From: Flavobacteriales bacterium UBA6049
GTDB lineage: Bacteria; Bacteroidota; Bacteroidia; Flavobacteriales_G; Salibacteraceae
Direction: 5' to 3'
Length of the DNA stretch: 18,086 nt
NCBI GenBank assembly: GCA_002429085.1
Contig: DIYR01000017.1
Coordinates: forward strand, 1 to 18,086
This document shows positions 1 to 7,061 of the stretch, piece by piece. The position numbers were made by a program, and so were the translations under genes. The notes below the pieces were generated by a model. The model saw only the letters and a program-made list of their open reading frames with translations, did no database searches and was not told the origin of the DNA. Numbering within the stretch: position 1 is the first letter of the stretch; each line of letters opens with the position of its first letter.

Positions 1-896
1 CTTCCAAGCGTTTGGCCTTACGACATATCTGGAATACCGATTCGGTAAATAGAAACGAACATATAATTCACCAAACTACCATTGATACGTTTATGAATGC
101 TTTAGTGGCTGTCCATAATGTACAAAACATGCCAGCCAGAGATAGTGTAATCGATATGTACCATGTGCAAATTGATCATGACTTCACCATGAGAAGATTT
201 GTAATTGATGCTGATAGTAGTTCTTCTTGGTTGACACCTTTGAGAGACTCTATTCTTCCATGCGGTTCTACAACTATAGATTCAATCTATAACGTATTTG
301 GGCTTAAGGTAACTTACTATGATGACTATACATGGTTCACTCAACCAAGAAATTATCACAGCGTATCTTTCGAAACTAACACAGACTTAAATATTGTTGG
401 CTTGTGTAAAGAGCTCTTACAAGACCCTGCTATTTTCGGAGCAGAAATGGAAACCATCATCAGGATTCCAGAAGCATCGTCTGATGATATTCGAGGAAGA
501 GTATTTGCCGATCATGTGGAATTAACCTACAGAAAGTGTTTTAAAAGATCTGAGATGTGCTTAGCCATAAGATCTTGGGTCTTTAAAGTCTATTACGATT
601 GCTCCGTTGAATTTATTGAGAGCTACGGAAACCCTGCGTGGCCTGTTGGTGTTGATGAACACACGTCTTTAACAGATATTCAAGTATACCCAAATCCAGT
701 GAGTAGTGATTTAACCATTTATTCTGGTGAAACTATACAATCAGTTTCTATTTATAGCTCTACAGGACAGTTGGTAAAAGAATTTCAAAACCCTAGTGGT
801 TATGCATATGATGTAAACGAATTACCATCTGGCACATATCTCATACAAATACAAACTGATAGCAAGGATCATATTCAACGGATTGTAAAGCTTTAG
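1..896 (+). CDS. Secreted T9SS cargo protein, 3' end only
   Basis: The reading frame is open to the left edge (first full codon at 3), so the 5' end, including any signal peptide, lies outside the window. A TTG at 12 is only an internal leucine codon. About 297 residues are visible. The first 210 match no family I recognise; they contain scattered cysteines and many aromatic residues, as expected for an extracellular beta-rich protein. The last ~70 residues form a T9SS type A sorting domain: a VYPNP motif near base 690, then a strand with STGQLV, then a final SGTYLIQIQ strand and a short basic end. In Bacteroidota this domain directs export through the type IX secretion system, with anchoring or release at the cell surface. 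The sorting call is secure; the function of the body is unknown. No terminator is evident before the next gene. Confidence 0.85.
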   Translation, partial: SKRLALRHIWNTDSVNRNEHIIHQTTIDTFMNALVAVHNVQNMPARDSVIDMYHVQIDHDFTMRRFVIDADSSSSWLTPLRDSILPCGSTTIDSIYNVFGLKVTYYDDYTWFTQPRNYHSVSFETNTDLNIVGLCKELLQDPAIFGAEMETIIRIPEASSDDIRGRVFADHVELTYRKCFKRSEMCLAIRSWVFKVYYDCSVEFIESYGNPAWPVGVDEHTSLTDIQVYPNPVSSDLTIYSGETIQSVSIYSSTGQLVKEFQNPSGYAYDVNELPSGTYLIQIQTDSKDHIQRIVKL

Positions 897-1080
897 TTGT
901 AACGAAGCGTAATTATTAGCTATTCGCATCGGTATTAACCATTAGTAAACATATACGGTAGAAGAATCCAGTAAGATGTTTAAGAGTTCGTAATTAGGTA
1001 ATTGAAGACAGAACAATTGAAACGTTGATGAGCAACAATTTTCAAGATTAACGTTTTGCCTAAAGCATAACTCTATACAA

Positions 1081-1677
1081 ATGGCAAAGTGGCTTCATCC
1101 AATAACACTTACTGGTAATACGGTAAGGTTAGAACCTCTATCACAAAAACATATAGAAGATTTAACTAAAGCGGTTTCTGATGGTAACCTTTGGGAACTT
1201 TGGTTTACTTCTGCCCCTACTCCGCATGAAGTTGAAAACTACATCAATACTGCCCTTTTCGAGTTTAATAACGACTCCTCCTTACCTTTTGTAGTAGTTC
1301 AGCTCTCTACGGGTAAAGTAATAGGAACAACTCGTTATATGAATGCAAATCCCACCAACAAACGTTTAGAGATTGGTACAACTTGGTATGCAAAATCTTC
1401 TCAACGAACAGGAGTTAATACGGAATGTAAATACCTATTGCTCCAATATGCATTTGAAGAATTGGCTTGTATAGCCGTAGAATTTAGAACCCACTTTCAC
1501 AATCATCAATCAAGAAGAGCAATAGAGCGCTTAGGAGCAAAACAAGATGGTATTCTTAGAAATCATCAACTCGATAAACTTGGCTCAATCAGAGATACTG
1601 TTGTGTACTCCATTCTAAACAGCGAATGGCAAGCAGTTAAGAACTCACTTGAATTCTTAATGAATAAAACATATTGA
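1081..1677 (+). CDS. GNAT family N-acetyltransferase, RimJ/RimL type
   Basis: This 198-residue protein has the layout of the COG1670 RimJ/RimL branch of GNAT acetyltransferases, which use acetyl-CoA to acetylate amino groups of proteins or small molecules. An N-terminal strand (TVRLEPLSQKHIEDL, ~14-28) leads into the fold. The central strand GKVIGTTRYMN (~78-88) is followed by the acetyl-CoA pyrophosphate-binding loop, here QRTGVN (~108-113), a variant of the usual Q/RxxGxG/A. The segment from ~134 (VEFRTHFHNHQSRRAIERLGA) is the typical motif B region of this branch, and RDTVVYSILNSEW closes the fold. The substrate cannot be told from sequence. The ATG at 1081 fits the start of the fold, and no Shine-Dalgarno sequence is visible. 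It lies 184 bases after the upstream stop and 61 bases before the next gene. Confidence 0.85.
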   Translation: MAKWLHPITLTGNTVRLEPLSQKHIEDLTKAVSDGNLWELWFTSAPTPHEVENYINTALFEFNNDSSLPFVVVQLSTGKVIGTTRYMNANPTNKRLEIGTTWYAKSSQRTGVNTECKYLLLQYAFEELACIAVEFRTHFHNHQSRRAIERLGAKQDGILRNHQLDKLGSIRDTVVYSILNSEWQAVKNSLEFLMNKTY

Positions 1678-1738
1678 GCCAATCTACTTTCTTGAGTAAC
1701 CACCAGAATCAAAATCATTCTTCTGTTATTTTCGCATC

Positions 1739-2380
1739 ATGGAATTTTTAGACCCTGCATTAGAGAACTACGTAGCAAATCACACGCAACAAGAACCTGC
1801 ATTATTAGCTCAATTAGATCGTGAAACTCACTTAAAAGTGATGAATCCGCGTATGCTAGCTGGACATGTTCAAGGTAGGTTCCTTTCTATGTTGAGTTTT
1901 ATGATTAAACCACAACGCATTTTAGAAATAGGCACGTATACAGGGTACTCGGCACTATGTTGGGCAGAAGGATTAGCAGAAAACGGACATATTCATACCA
2001 TAGATCGAAACGAAGAGTTAGCCTTTATGACCAAGAAATACTTTAAAGAGGCTGGTATTGAAGATCATGTTACATGGCACGTTGGTCAAGCGCTAGACAT
2101 CATTCCTACAATTAACGAGCAATGGGATGTAGTATTTATTGACGCTGATAAAAGTAACTATGTCAATTACTACGATCTGGTATTCGACTCTGTAAAACCA
2201 GGAGGGTACATCATTGCCGACAATGTACTTTGGAGCGGTAAGGTTGTACAGAAATTGGATAAAAATGATCGTGACACAGCTGCCCTTTTAGAGTTCAATG
2301 AAAAGGTCACAAAAGACAGCCGTGTTGAAAATGTGCTCGTTGCTATACGTGATGGACTAATGGTAGCACGCAAACTATAA
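1739..2380 (+). CDS. Class I SAM-dependent O-methyltransferase, caffeoyl-CoA OMT type
   Basis: A 213-residue protein of the metal-dependent O-methyltransferase family (Methyltransf_3, COG4122), close to the family's usual ~215 residues. Residues ~61-70 (ILEIGTYTGY) are the SAM-binding motif I, and D89 in HTIDR would contact the SAM ribose. FIDADKSNY (~133-141) contains the first metal ligand D135, and ADNVLWSGKV (~160-169) holds D161 and N162, the other expected ligands. The enzyme should move a methyl group from SAM to a catechol-like hydroxyl using a divalent cation. Bacterial members act on varied catechols, so the substrate is open. It is cytoplasmic, with no signal peptide. Its stop codon is separated from the converging gene's stop codon by a single base, with no terminator between them. 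Confidence 0.92.
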   Translation: MEFLDPALENYVANHTQQEPALLAQLDRETHLKVMNPRMLAGHVQGRFLSMLSFMIKPQRILEIGTYTGYSALCWAEGLAENGHIHTIDRNEELAFMTKKYFKEAGIEDHVTWHVGQALDIIPTINEQWDVVFIDADKSNYVNYYDLVFDSVKPGGYIIADNVLWSGKVVQKLDKNDRDTAALLEFNEKVTKDSRVENVLVAIRDGLMVARKL

Positions 2381-2381
2381 T

Positions 2382-2723
2382 CTACTCTTTATCAGACCAA
2401 ACAGCTAACTCATTTCCTGATGGATCTGTAAAGTGGAATCGCTTTCCGCCAGGGAATTCGAATATATCTTGCACTATAGTACCACCATGCTCTTCAATCT
2501 TGTTCAGAGTAGTTCGTAAATCTTGGTGATACAACACTACAAGAGCCCCGTTAGTAATTGATTCTTCGGTTACCTCAAAGCCACCTTCTAATCCACTATT
2601 TTGAAAAGCGGTGTAATTGGGTCCATAATCTGTGAATTGCCAATTAAAAACAGCAGAATAGAACCGCTTGATTTTATCTAAATCGTGTGTCTTAAATTCT
2701 ATGTAATTAATGTGATTATCCAT
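2382..2723 (-). CDS. VOC-fold (glyoxalase/bleomycin-resistance-like) protein
   Basis: A 113-residue protein with the two beta-alpha-beta-beta-beta units of the vicinal oxygen chelate superfamily. The first unit begins HINYIEFKTHDLDKIKRFY, giving the usual 'functional distance, then helix with FY' pattern. The second unit ends FTDPSGNELAVW, the standard closing strand with a Glu at a typical metal-ligand position. I chose the ATG at 2723 over a TTG two codons upstream (2729), because MDNHINYIEF starts the fold cleanly. With this start the gene overlaps the end of the upstream DinB-like gene by 8 bases, which suggests translational coupling. VOC proteins range from glyoxalases and dioxygenases to drug-binding proteins, so the reaction cannot be assigned. 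It is the last gene of the minus-strand run. Confidence 0.85.
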   Translation of the reverse strand: MDNHINYIEFKTHDLDKIKRFYSAVFNWQFTDYGPNYTAFQNSGLEGGFEVTEESITNGALVVLYHQDLRTTLNKIEEHGGTIVQDIFEFPGGKRFHFTDPSGNELAVWSDKE

Positions 2724-3249
2724 TTGCAAGTTTTTCCAGATTATTCACCGCATTTCTATGATGGTGTTGAACGTGATGGTTTGTAAAGTACAGCATCTCT
2801 AACACTGAGAGTTTACCGAGTAATGGATGTGGAATTGCCAGAGAAGTAAGTTCTTCTGTTGAGTAATTATCTATTTGTTCAACAATAGAATCAACTACTC
2901 CCTTCAGATGTGTAATTAATTCTCTCTTTTCACCCCAACTAACCGGATCAGGAACAAATCTATCTGTTGCAACAGCCCCTTTTTGTAACTGTAAATTGTA
3001 TTGATTGATTACTTCATCGTATGCCATACTTGAACGGTCTATTATTCCGAATTTATCTTTCAAATACTCCTTGCTCTGTAGCACTTTTGCTATTGGTAAA
3101 GTGCTTTTCAAAATATGATCTAATTCTTGCCCAACAGACCATTTACCTTCTAAAGAAGCTTCAAAATAGTCATGCGAAATTGAATCTATATAGTTCGTGA
3201 AATCTCTATGATTTTGCAGTAGTTCTGCTTTTAATGTATCTAGTTCCAT
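2716..3249 (-). CDS. DinB-like four-helix-bundle protein
   Basis: A 177-residue protein resembling the DinB/YfiT-like metal-binding four-helix-bundle superfamily. Typical marks are GKWSVGQELDHILKS (~35-49), in which H45 is the first expected metal ligand, and a late helix NHHVQHHHRNAV (~157-168), in which histidines spaced HxxxH (158/162 or 159/163) complete a three-histidine nickel/zinc site. The loop PLLGKLSVLEML before that helix is also usual. Family members include thiol-dependent S-transferases such as those using bacillithiol, and DNA-damage-induced proteins of unknown role, so no precise reaction can be given. It follows the Shedu-like gene by 4 bases and overlaps the VOC gene by 8 bases, which argues for one transcript. 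Two sampled 60-base lines have 32-33% G+C, a little below the window average. Confidence 0.85.
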   Translation of the reverse strand: MELDTLKAELLQNHRDFTNYIDSISHDYFEASLEGKWSVGQELDHILKSTLPIAKVLQSKEYLKDKFGIIDRSSMAYDEVINQYNLQLQKGAVATDRFVPDPVSWGEKRELITHLKGVVDSIVEQIDNYSTEELTSLAIPHPLLGKLSVLEMLYFTNHHVQHHHRNAVNNLEKLANG

Positions 3250-3253
3250 TTTA

Positions 3254-4066
3254 CTATTTTCTAATATTCGAGTCTAAATAAAATTGAGTTTGATCTATAA
3301 GGTTATCATAGTGCATTATATGTATAGAGTTTCTACTCTTCCTCTTTAACCTGTAGGTTTTATCATTAAACATTTTCCTTCTTCCTGCTATAACTAGATA
3401 ATGAATTCGTGTCTTATCTAACTCATAAAATTCACTAGGTAATTCTCTACTTTTATTCTTTATTTTTTTGAAAACATTCTTCAGACTAGAATAACTAGCA
3501 TCAATCCATTCATCCCAATCTTCAACTTGTTTTATTCCTTTTCTAAAGCTTCTTCCTAAACTTCCATCCTTTAATACGATTTCCTCATTCGGACTCTCAA
3601 ACTCAATAAAAATAAATTCGAACCCATCAGAGCTTTTACCCACCAATAAAAAATCAACAAAAAAGTCAGGTGGCAGACCAAACTCACGAAACAAATAAGC
3701 ATCATGATGACCAGTTGAATACTTTCCTAAAAGGCTTTCGAGTATGAAGTAACTTTCGCTATTCTTTATGTATTTGAGAATATCACTTTCATTAGAATTG
3801 TTATTCTCTATAATCGTTTTGAAACCTTCGAAAAGATCATGTTCTTTTCCATTATGTCTTTTAAAATCCTGAATAATGTAATTATTCGGAAACAAGGAAT
3901 TGAAGTGATAAAATGCAATAGGTAGCAGTTCATGGTATGTATTGAGCACTTTTGCCGTAACAGTTCCCCCTTCTTTACTTTTGGCTATTTCAAGATAGTT
4001 TGTAGCATAATCTAATTGTTTTTGTTCTCTATCACTAAGAATGGAGAAATCCCTATTAAACAGCAT
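3254..4066 (-). CDS. Shedu/DUF4263-like nuclease-domain protein
   Basis: A 270-residue protein whose C-terminal half resembles the DUF4263 domain of the Shedu anti-phage protein SduA, a PD-(D/E)xK-fold nuclease family. Seen here: a helical stretch ILKYIKNSESYFILESLL (~96-113), like the lead-in helix of that domain; PPDFFVDFLLVG (~132-143) with acidic D134/D138; FIFIEFESPNEE (~151-162) at the place of the catalytic strand; Q180 in KGIKQVEDW; a later strand YLVIAGRRK (~223-231); and IHIMHYDNLID (~248-258). The catalytic strand reads E155-x-E157 where the canonical form is ExK. The N-terminal ~90 residues match no domain I know and could be a sensor. No signal peptide or membrane segment is present. 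Four sampled 60-base lines have 22-32% G+C, against 37-43% in lines from nearby genes, which suggests transfer. An inactive homologue or non-defence nuclease remains possible. Confidence 0.68.
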   Translation of the reverse strand: MLFNRDFSILSDREQKQLDYATNYLEIAKSKEGGTVTAKVLNTYHELLPIAFYHFNSLFPNNYIIQDFKRHNGKEHDLFEGFKTIIENNNSNESDILKYIKNSESYFILESLLGKYSTGHHDAYLFREFGLPPDFFVDFLLVGKSSDGFEFIFIEFESPNEEIVLKDGSLGRSFRKGIKQVEDWDEWIDASYSSLKNVFKKIKNKSRELPSEFYELDKTRIHYLVIAGRRKMFNDKTYRLKRKSRNSIHIMHYDNLIDQTQFYLDSNIRK

Positions 4067-4084
4067 TTTTCAATCTTTAATCAA

Positions 4085-4792
4085 CTATCCATTAATATTT
4101 AACATCAACTCTAGGCCAATGGTATGAGGTTGAAGATTCAAATCATCAAACGGTTGTTCTGCTCTGTATTTATAGTACAAGCCAATAAATTTGTATCCAA
4201 ATCGAGCAAAATAGCCGTACCCAAACGTATTGTCAGGAATCAACTTACTAGTTAATCGCGTATCCCCATAATTAAGGTGCTCGCCATTCATGGTATATTC
4301 TCCTGCAACATTTGCACATCCATAAGCCCCCAAATCGGTAAACCAATTGATTCCTTGTCCTCTATTAAAACGAATTCTAATACTAGGTGCAAGCTCAATA
4401 CTCTGGTGAAAAAATCTTGTGTACTTGATTGTTCTGAAACCCGAATTTTGCTGTGTAGCAGGATCTACATATCCAGTTCCTGGAACATAATGAATATCGT
4501 TAAAACGATAATCTGTTAAATCATACGATAGTTCTGTATTGAAATGAATAGCATTGGTCAATTTATGCTTGTAGCGTACTCCAATAGCCCAGTTTCTGCT
4601 GCTATTTAAAGGTGATTCAGCTGTTTCGTCATCACCAATAATAGCTCCATATCGTATTACAACTGCAAAATGATGCTTGTTATTAGGGCCGTATTTCTTT
4701 TCTGAAAAGTCGGTTGGCTCTACGTCTTGATTGATTTGTGCTACCAATGAAAGTGGTAAGCAAAGTGCCATTGCAATGATTAACTTCTTCAT
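4085..4792 (-). CDS. Outer-membrane beta-barrel protein
   Basis: A 235-residue protein with a clear signal peptide (MKKLIIAMALCLPLSLVAQ, probable cleavage after residue ~19). The mature part has repeated amphipathic strands rich in Tyr and Phe: HHFAVVIRYGAI, WAIGVRYKHKL, FNTELSYDLTDYRF, QSIELAPSIRIRF, YGYFARFGYKFIGLYYKY and a closing TIGLELMLNI. This is the pattern of small 8- to 10-strand outer-membrane barrels common in Bacteroidota; no plug or TonB box is seen. It starts 4 bases after the end of the protease gene and ends 18 bases before the Shedu-like gene. A functional link to the protease is possible but rests only on adjacency. The specific role is unknown. Confidence 0.8.
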   Translation of the reverse strand: MKKLIIAMALCLPLSLVAQINQDVEPTDFSEKKYGPNNKHHFAVVIRYGAIIGDDETAESPLNSSRNWAIGVRYKHKLTNAIHFNTELSYDLTDYRFNDIHYVPGTGYVDPATQQNSGFRTIKYTRFFHQSIELAPSIRIRFNRGQGINWFTDLGAYGCANVAGEYTMNGEHLNYGDTRLTSKLIPDNTFGYGYFARFGYKFIGLYYKYRAEQPFDDLNLQPHTIGLELMLNING

Positions 4793-4796
4793 GCTT

Positions 4797-6371
4797 TTAT
4801 GGTTTTAGCACTTCGTAGTGCCCATTTAGGTAAATTCTAATTTCAGCAATTTGTCCAGCAAAGTCACTTAGATTATATCTTCTGGCTTCTCCGCTTCTCA
4901 CATCTCTCACCCAGTATTTTAGCAACTTTCCGTTGGCATCTGCAATGTGAAAATACAACTGAGTATTGGTTAGGTGTTGACCTGCTTTAGGGTGTATATT
5001 ATGCACATTACTCACCTCTATCTCAAGTACATTATCTGAGAAGCTTGCGGTATAGTTTTTTGAAGAAACTCCTATTTGATCTACAAAATAACTTGCTTGC
5101 GGAATTCCATATCCCATGGCATAATCGTAATACGGATACAAATGGCCACTTTGTTCAATTTGCTCAAATAAATCCATCACTTTTACTCCTGGGTTCATTT
5201 GCAATGCACAGGCAGCAAAACCTGCTGTTAATGGCGAAGAAAATGATGTTCCAAATGCTTGGTCAAATCCATGTCCTTTTGATGCCACGGTAGCATGTGC
5301 ATAATTAGATACGTTTGGTTTCATTCTTCCATCGGCCGAAGGTCCATAGGACCCAAACCCCATATGTGCATCAGTAACAGGATCTACACCACCAACTGCT
5401 AGTACAGAATCGGCATCAGCAGGTGCTCCTATCGTTTCCCAATTATCCGTTCCTTCGTTTCCTGCTGAGTTTACTACCAAAATTCCTTTGGATGCTGCTG
5501 TATTGGCCGCCCTACTAATCATTGATGTTTTGCCATCCATATCTAGCTGATTGTAACGAGGCATGGTATAGCCTAGCGAACTGTTGATGATTTGAGCGCC
5601 ATTTTTATCGGCCCACTCTAGCGCCATGATCCAATACACTTCTTCTTTTCTAATTTCTCTGCCTATTTCAGATCTCGCCAAAATCACCTCAACATCGGTA
5701 GCTAATCCTAGTTTAAAGCCATCAACTTCACCAGCTACATTAGATAACGTAGCTAAACCATGCGAATTGAATTTGTAAACGAATTCATCTTCTTTCGGAA
5801 AATTATACGTGGCTTTGATTCTATTCTCTTTACGCATACGCTCAAAAGCAGGATGCGTATCTACTTCAGGAAAACCACCATCAAAAACTGCAACTCGCAC
5901 TCCTTTACCAGTAATATTCAATGAGTCGAAAATATCTCCTCCCATTACTCTCAACTGGCGTTCAGCAAGTATGCGTTGTGCACCGCTCATGCTATTCATA
6001 GTGCTGCTCGAGGTCAATGTACCTTGCCATGGTGTAACCTCTTTAACAGACCTTACATAGGGTAACTGCTTTAATCGTTGCACTTGTTCTTGAGTGGCAT
6101 CTACCGCAATTGCATTGAACCAACGAGACTCACCTACATAGGCTTGGCTCAATTGATTTACTTGAGATTTGTATTGATTGTCTACTGGCTGATCATTCTC
6201 TTTAAAGGCAATGCCTTGCAATACCCTTCGTTCTACAGCCCTAGCATCAAAAAATGCTAAAGGATCGAATGATTCTGTTCCCTTATCTGTTAAAAACACC
6301 CAGTACGTTTGGGTGGTTTGCGCCATGCTGGAAAAAGAAACCAGCAAAGCAAGTGTCAGTATTTTATACAT
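4797..6371 (-). CDS. Secreted S8 subtilisin-like serine protease
   Basis: A 524-residue protein with a signal peptide (~1-17, ending SFSSMAQ), a propeptide-like region (~18-140) and a subtilase domain (~150-430). The catalytic triad is visible: D164 in AVFDGGFPEVD, H204 in FNSHGLATLSNVAG and S376 in FGTSFSSPLTAG. The oxyanion Asn is N305 in NSAGNEG. The family hydrolyses peptide bonds outside the cytoplasm, and the FDGGF form of the Asp motif is one I associate with Bacteroidota S8 proteases. The last ~95 residues form a separate beta-rich domain (ANGKLLKYW ... IRIYLNGHYEVLKP) that lacks the YPNP motif of the T9SS sorting domains elsewhere in this window, so its export route is uncertain. It is the first gene of a five-gene minus-strand run and has a palindrome-containing leader. 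Confidence 0.93.
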   Translation of the reverse strand: MYKILTLALLVSFSSMAQTTQTYWVFLTDKGTESFDPLAFFDARAVERRVLQGIAFKENDQPVDNQYKSQVNQLSQAYVGESRWFNAIAVDATQEQVQRLKQLPYVRSVKEVTPWQGTLTSSSTMNSMSGAQRILAERQLRVMGGDIFDSLNITGKGVRVAVFDGGFPEVDTHPAFERMRKENRIKATYNFPKEDEFVYKFNSHGLATLSNVAGEVDGFKLGLATDVEVILARSEIGREIRKEEVYWIMALEWADKNGAQIINSSLGYTMPRYNQLDMDGKTSMISRAANTAASKGILVVNSAGNEGTDNWETIGAPADADSVLAVGGVDPVTDAHMGFGSYGPSADGRMKPNVSNYAHATVASKGHGFDQAFGTSFSSPLTAGFAACALQMNPGVKVMDLFEQIEQSGHLYPYYDYAMGYGIPQASYFVDQIGVSSKNYTASFSDNVLEIEVSNVHNIHPKAGQHLTNTQLYFHIADANGKLLKYWVRDVRSGEARRYNLSDFAGQIAEIRIYLNGHYEVLKP

Positions 6372-6389
6372 CAGAGTTTAATTGAGGTG

Positions 6390-6404
6390 TACATTTCAAA
6401 TGTA
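6390..6404. promoter_or_regulatory. 15-base palindrome with -7-like element before the protease gene
   Basis: TACATTT-C-AAATGTA is a perfect odd-centred palindrome lying 18 bases upstream of the protease ATG. Read on the minus strand it contains TACATTTG (6404-6397), which matches the Bacteroidota -7 element TAnnTTTG at a suitable distance. No TTG -33 element is found at the expected spacing. It may be an operator overlapping a promoter, or chance in A+T-rich DNA. Confidence 0.4.
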
Positions 6405-6475
6405 TCAATTTCATAGTGACACTCACCTCTTGTGTGATAGATGGCAACAGTACCATTACTTTACAAAAACTGGCA

Positions 6476-6931
6476 CTAATCTACCTTTCTCAATGTTAAC
6501 ACTTTATGGCTTTTCTCGTTCACCAAGAATAACTCTAACCCTTCTAACTGATAGGAAGTAACTTGTTTTAACGCTTCGTGAAATTGATTCGGTACAGACA
6601 TATCTTCACACAAAATATAGGTTGATACTAATTGGCCAAATACCAGTTTATCACTTGTCAATTCTTCTATTGGTCCTTGAAACTCGTTACATCCATCAAA
6701 TCCCATTACTCTTTTGTCTTTAACATATATCTCTACTCTAGGTAAATCAACAGATCTACCCAATGGCATACCTTGAATATGTGTTACTACCCAGATATCA
6801 TGCAAACGGATGTTTGCCTCATCATGCTTCGCTATCGTTTTTTCTTGTGTGCTATCTGGTTTATTTATCAGAAGGTTACATGATTCTGTAAGAAGAAAGA
6901 GGAACACAAAAACAATAGTTAGCCACTTCAT
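6476..6931 (-). CDS. META-domain lipoprotein, HslJ-like
   Basis: A 151-residue protein. Its N-terminus (MKWLTIVFVFLFLLTESC) is a lipoprotein signal with lipobox TESC, which predicts lipidation of C18 and membrane anchoring. Residues ~41-150 resemble the META/HslJ domain: the opening HDIWVVTHIQG strand, the hallmark GFDGCNEFQGP (~77-87, C81), a second conserved cysteine in STYILCED (C108), and a closing strand LELFLVN. META domains occur in envelope and stress-linked proteins such as E. coli HslJ; the biochemical role is not established. The gene is divergent from threonine aldolase, sharing a 130-base spacer in which I found no complete TTG/TAnnTTTG promoter on either strand. It ends 104 bases before the protease start on the same strand. 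Confidence 0.85.
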   Translation of the reverse strand: MKWLTIVFVFLFLLTESCNLLINKPDSTQEKTIAKHDEANIRLHDIWVVTHIQGMPLGRSVDLPRVEIYVKDKRVMGFDGCNEFQGPIEELTSDKLVFGQLVSTYILCEDMSVPNQFHEALKQVTSYQLEGLELFLVNEKSHKVLTLRKVD

Positions 6932-7061
6932 AATTCAGTATTTAATCGTTATATGGTATTACATAGATCAAGCCATAATTTACCGTAGTTACAGAAAGCA
7001 ATTCCATTTGATTGAGTTTATTTGTGTTGCACAGCATCATTTGCTTTTTAAAGTAACATTT

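Noticed and set aside
1020..1056. AAACGTT/AACGTTT inverted repeat upstream of the acetyltransferase
   Set aside because: It has 7-base arms with a 23-base spacer in A+T-rich DNA, no T-run and no promoter match; chance is a sufficient explanation.
6810..7061. 84-codon in-frame N-terminal extension of the threonine aldolase
   Set aside because: Homology to LtaE starts exactly at ATG 7062; the extension is antisense to the META lipoprotein gene and crosses the divergent spacer.
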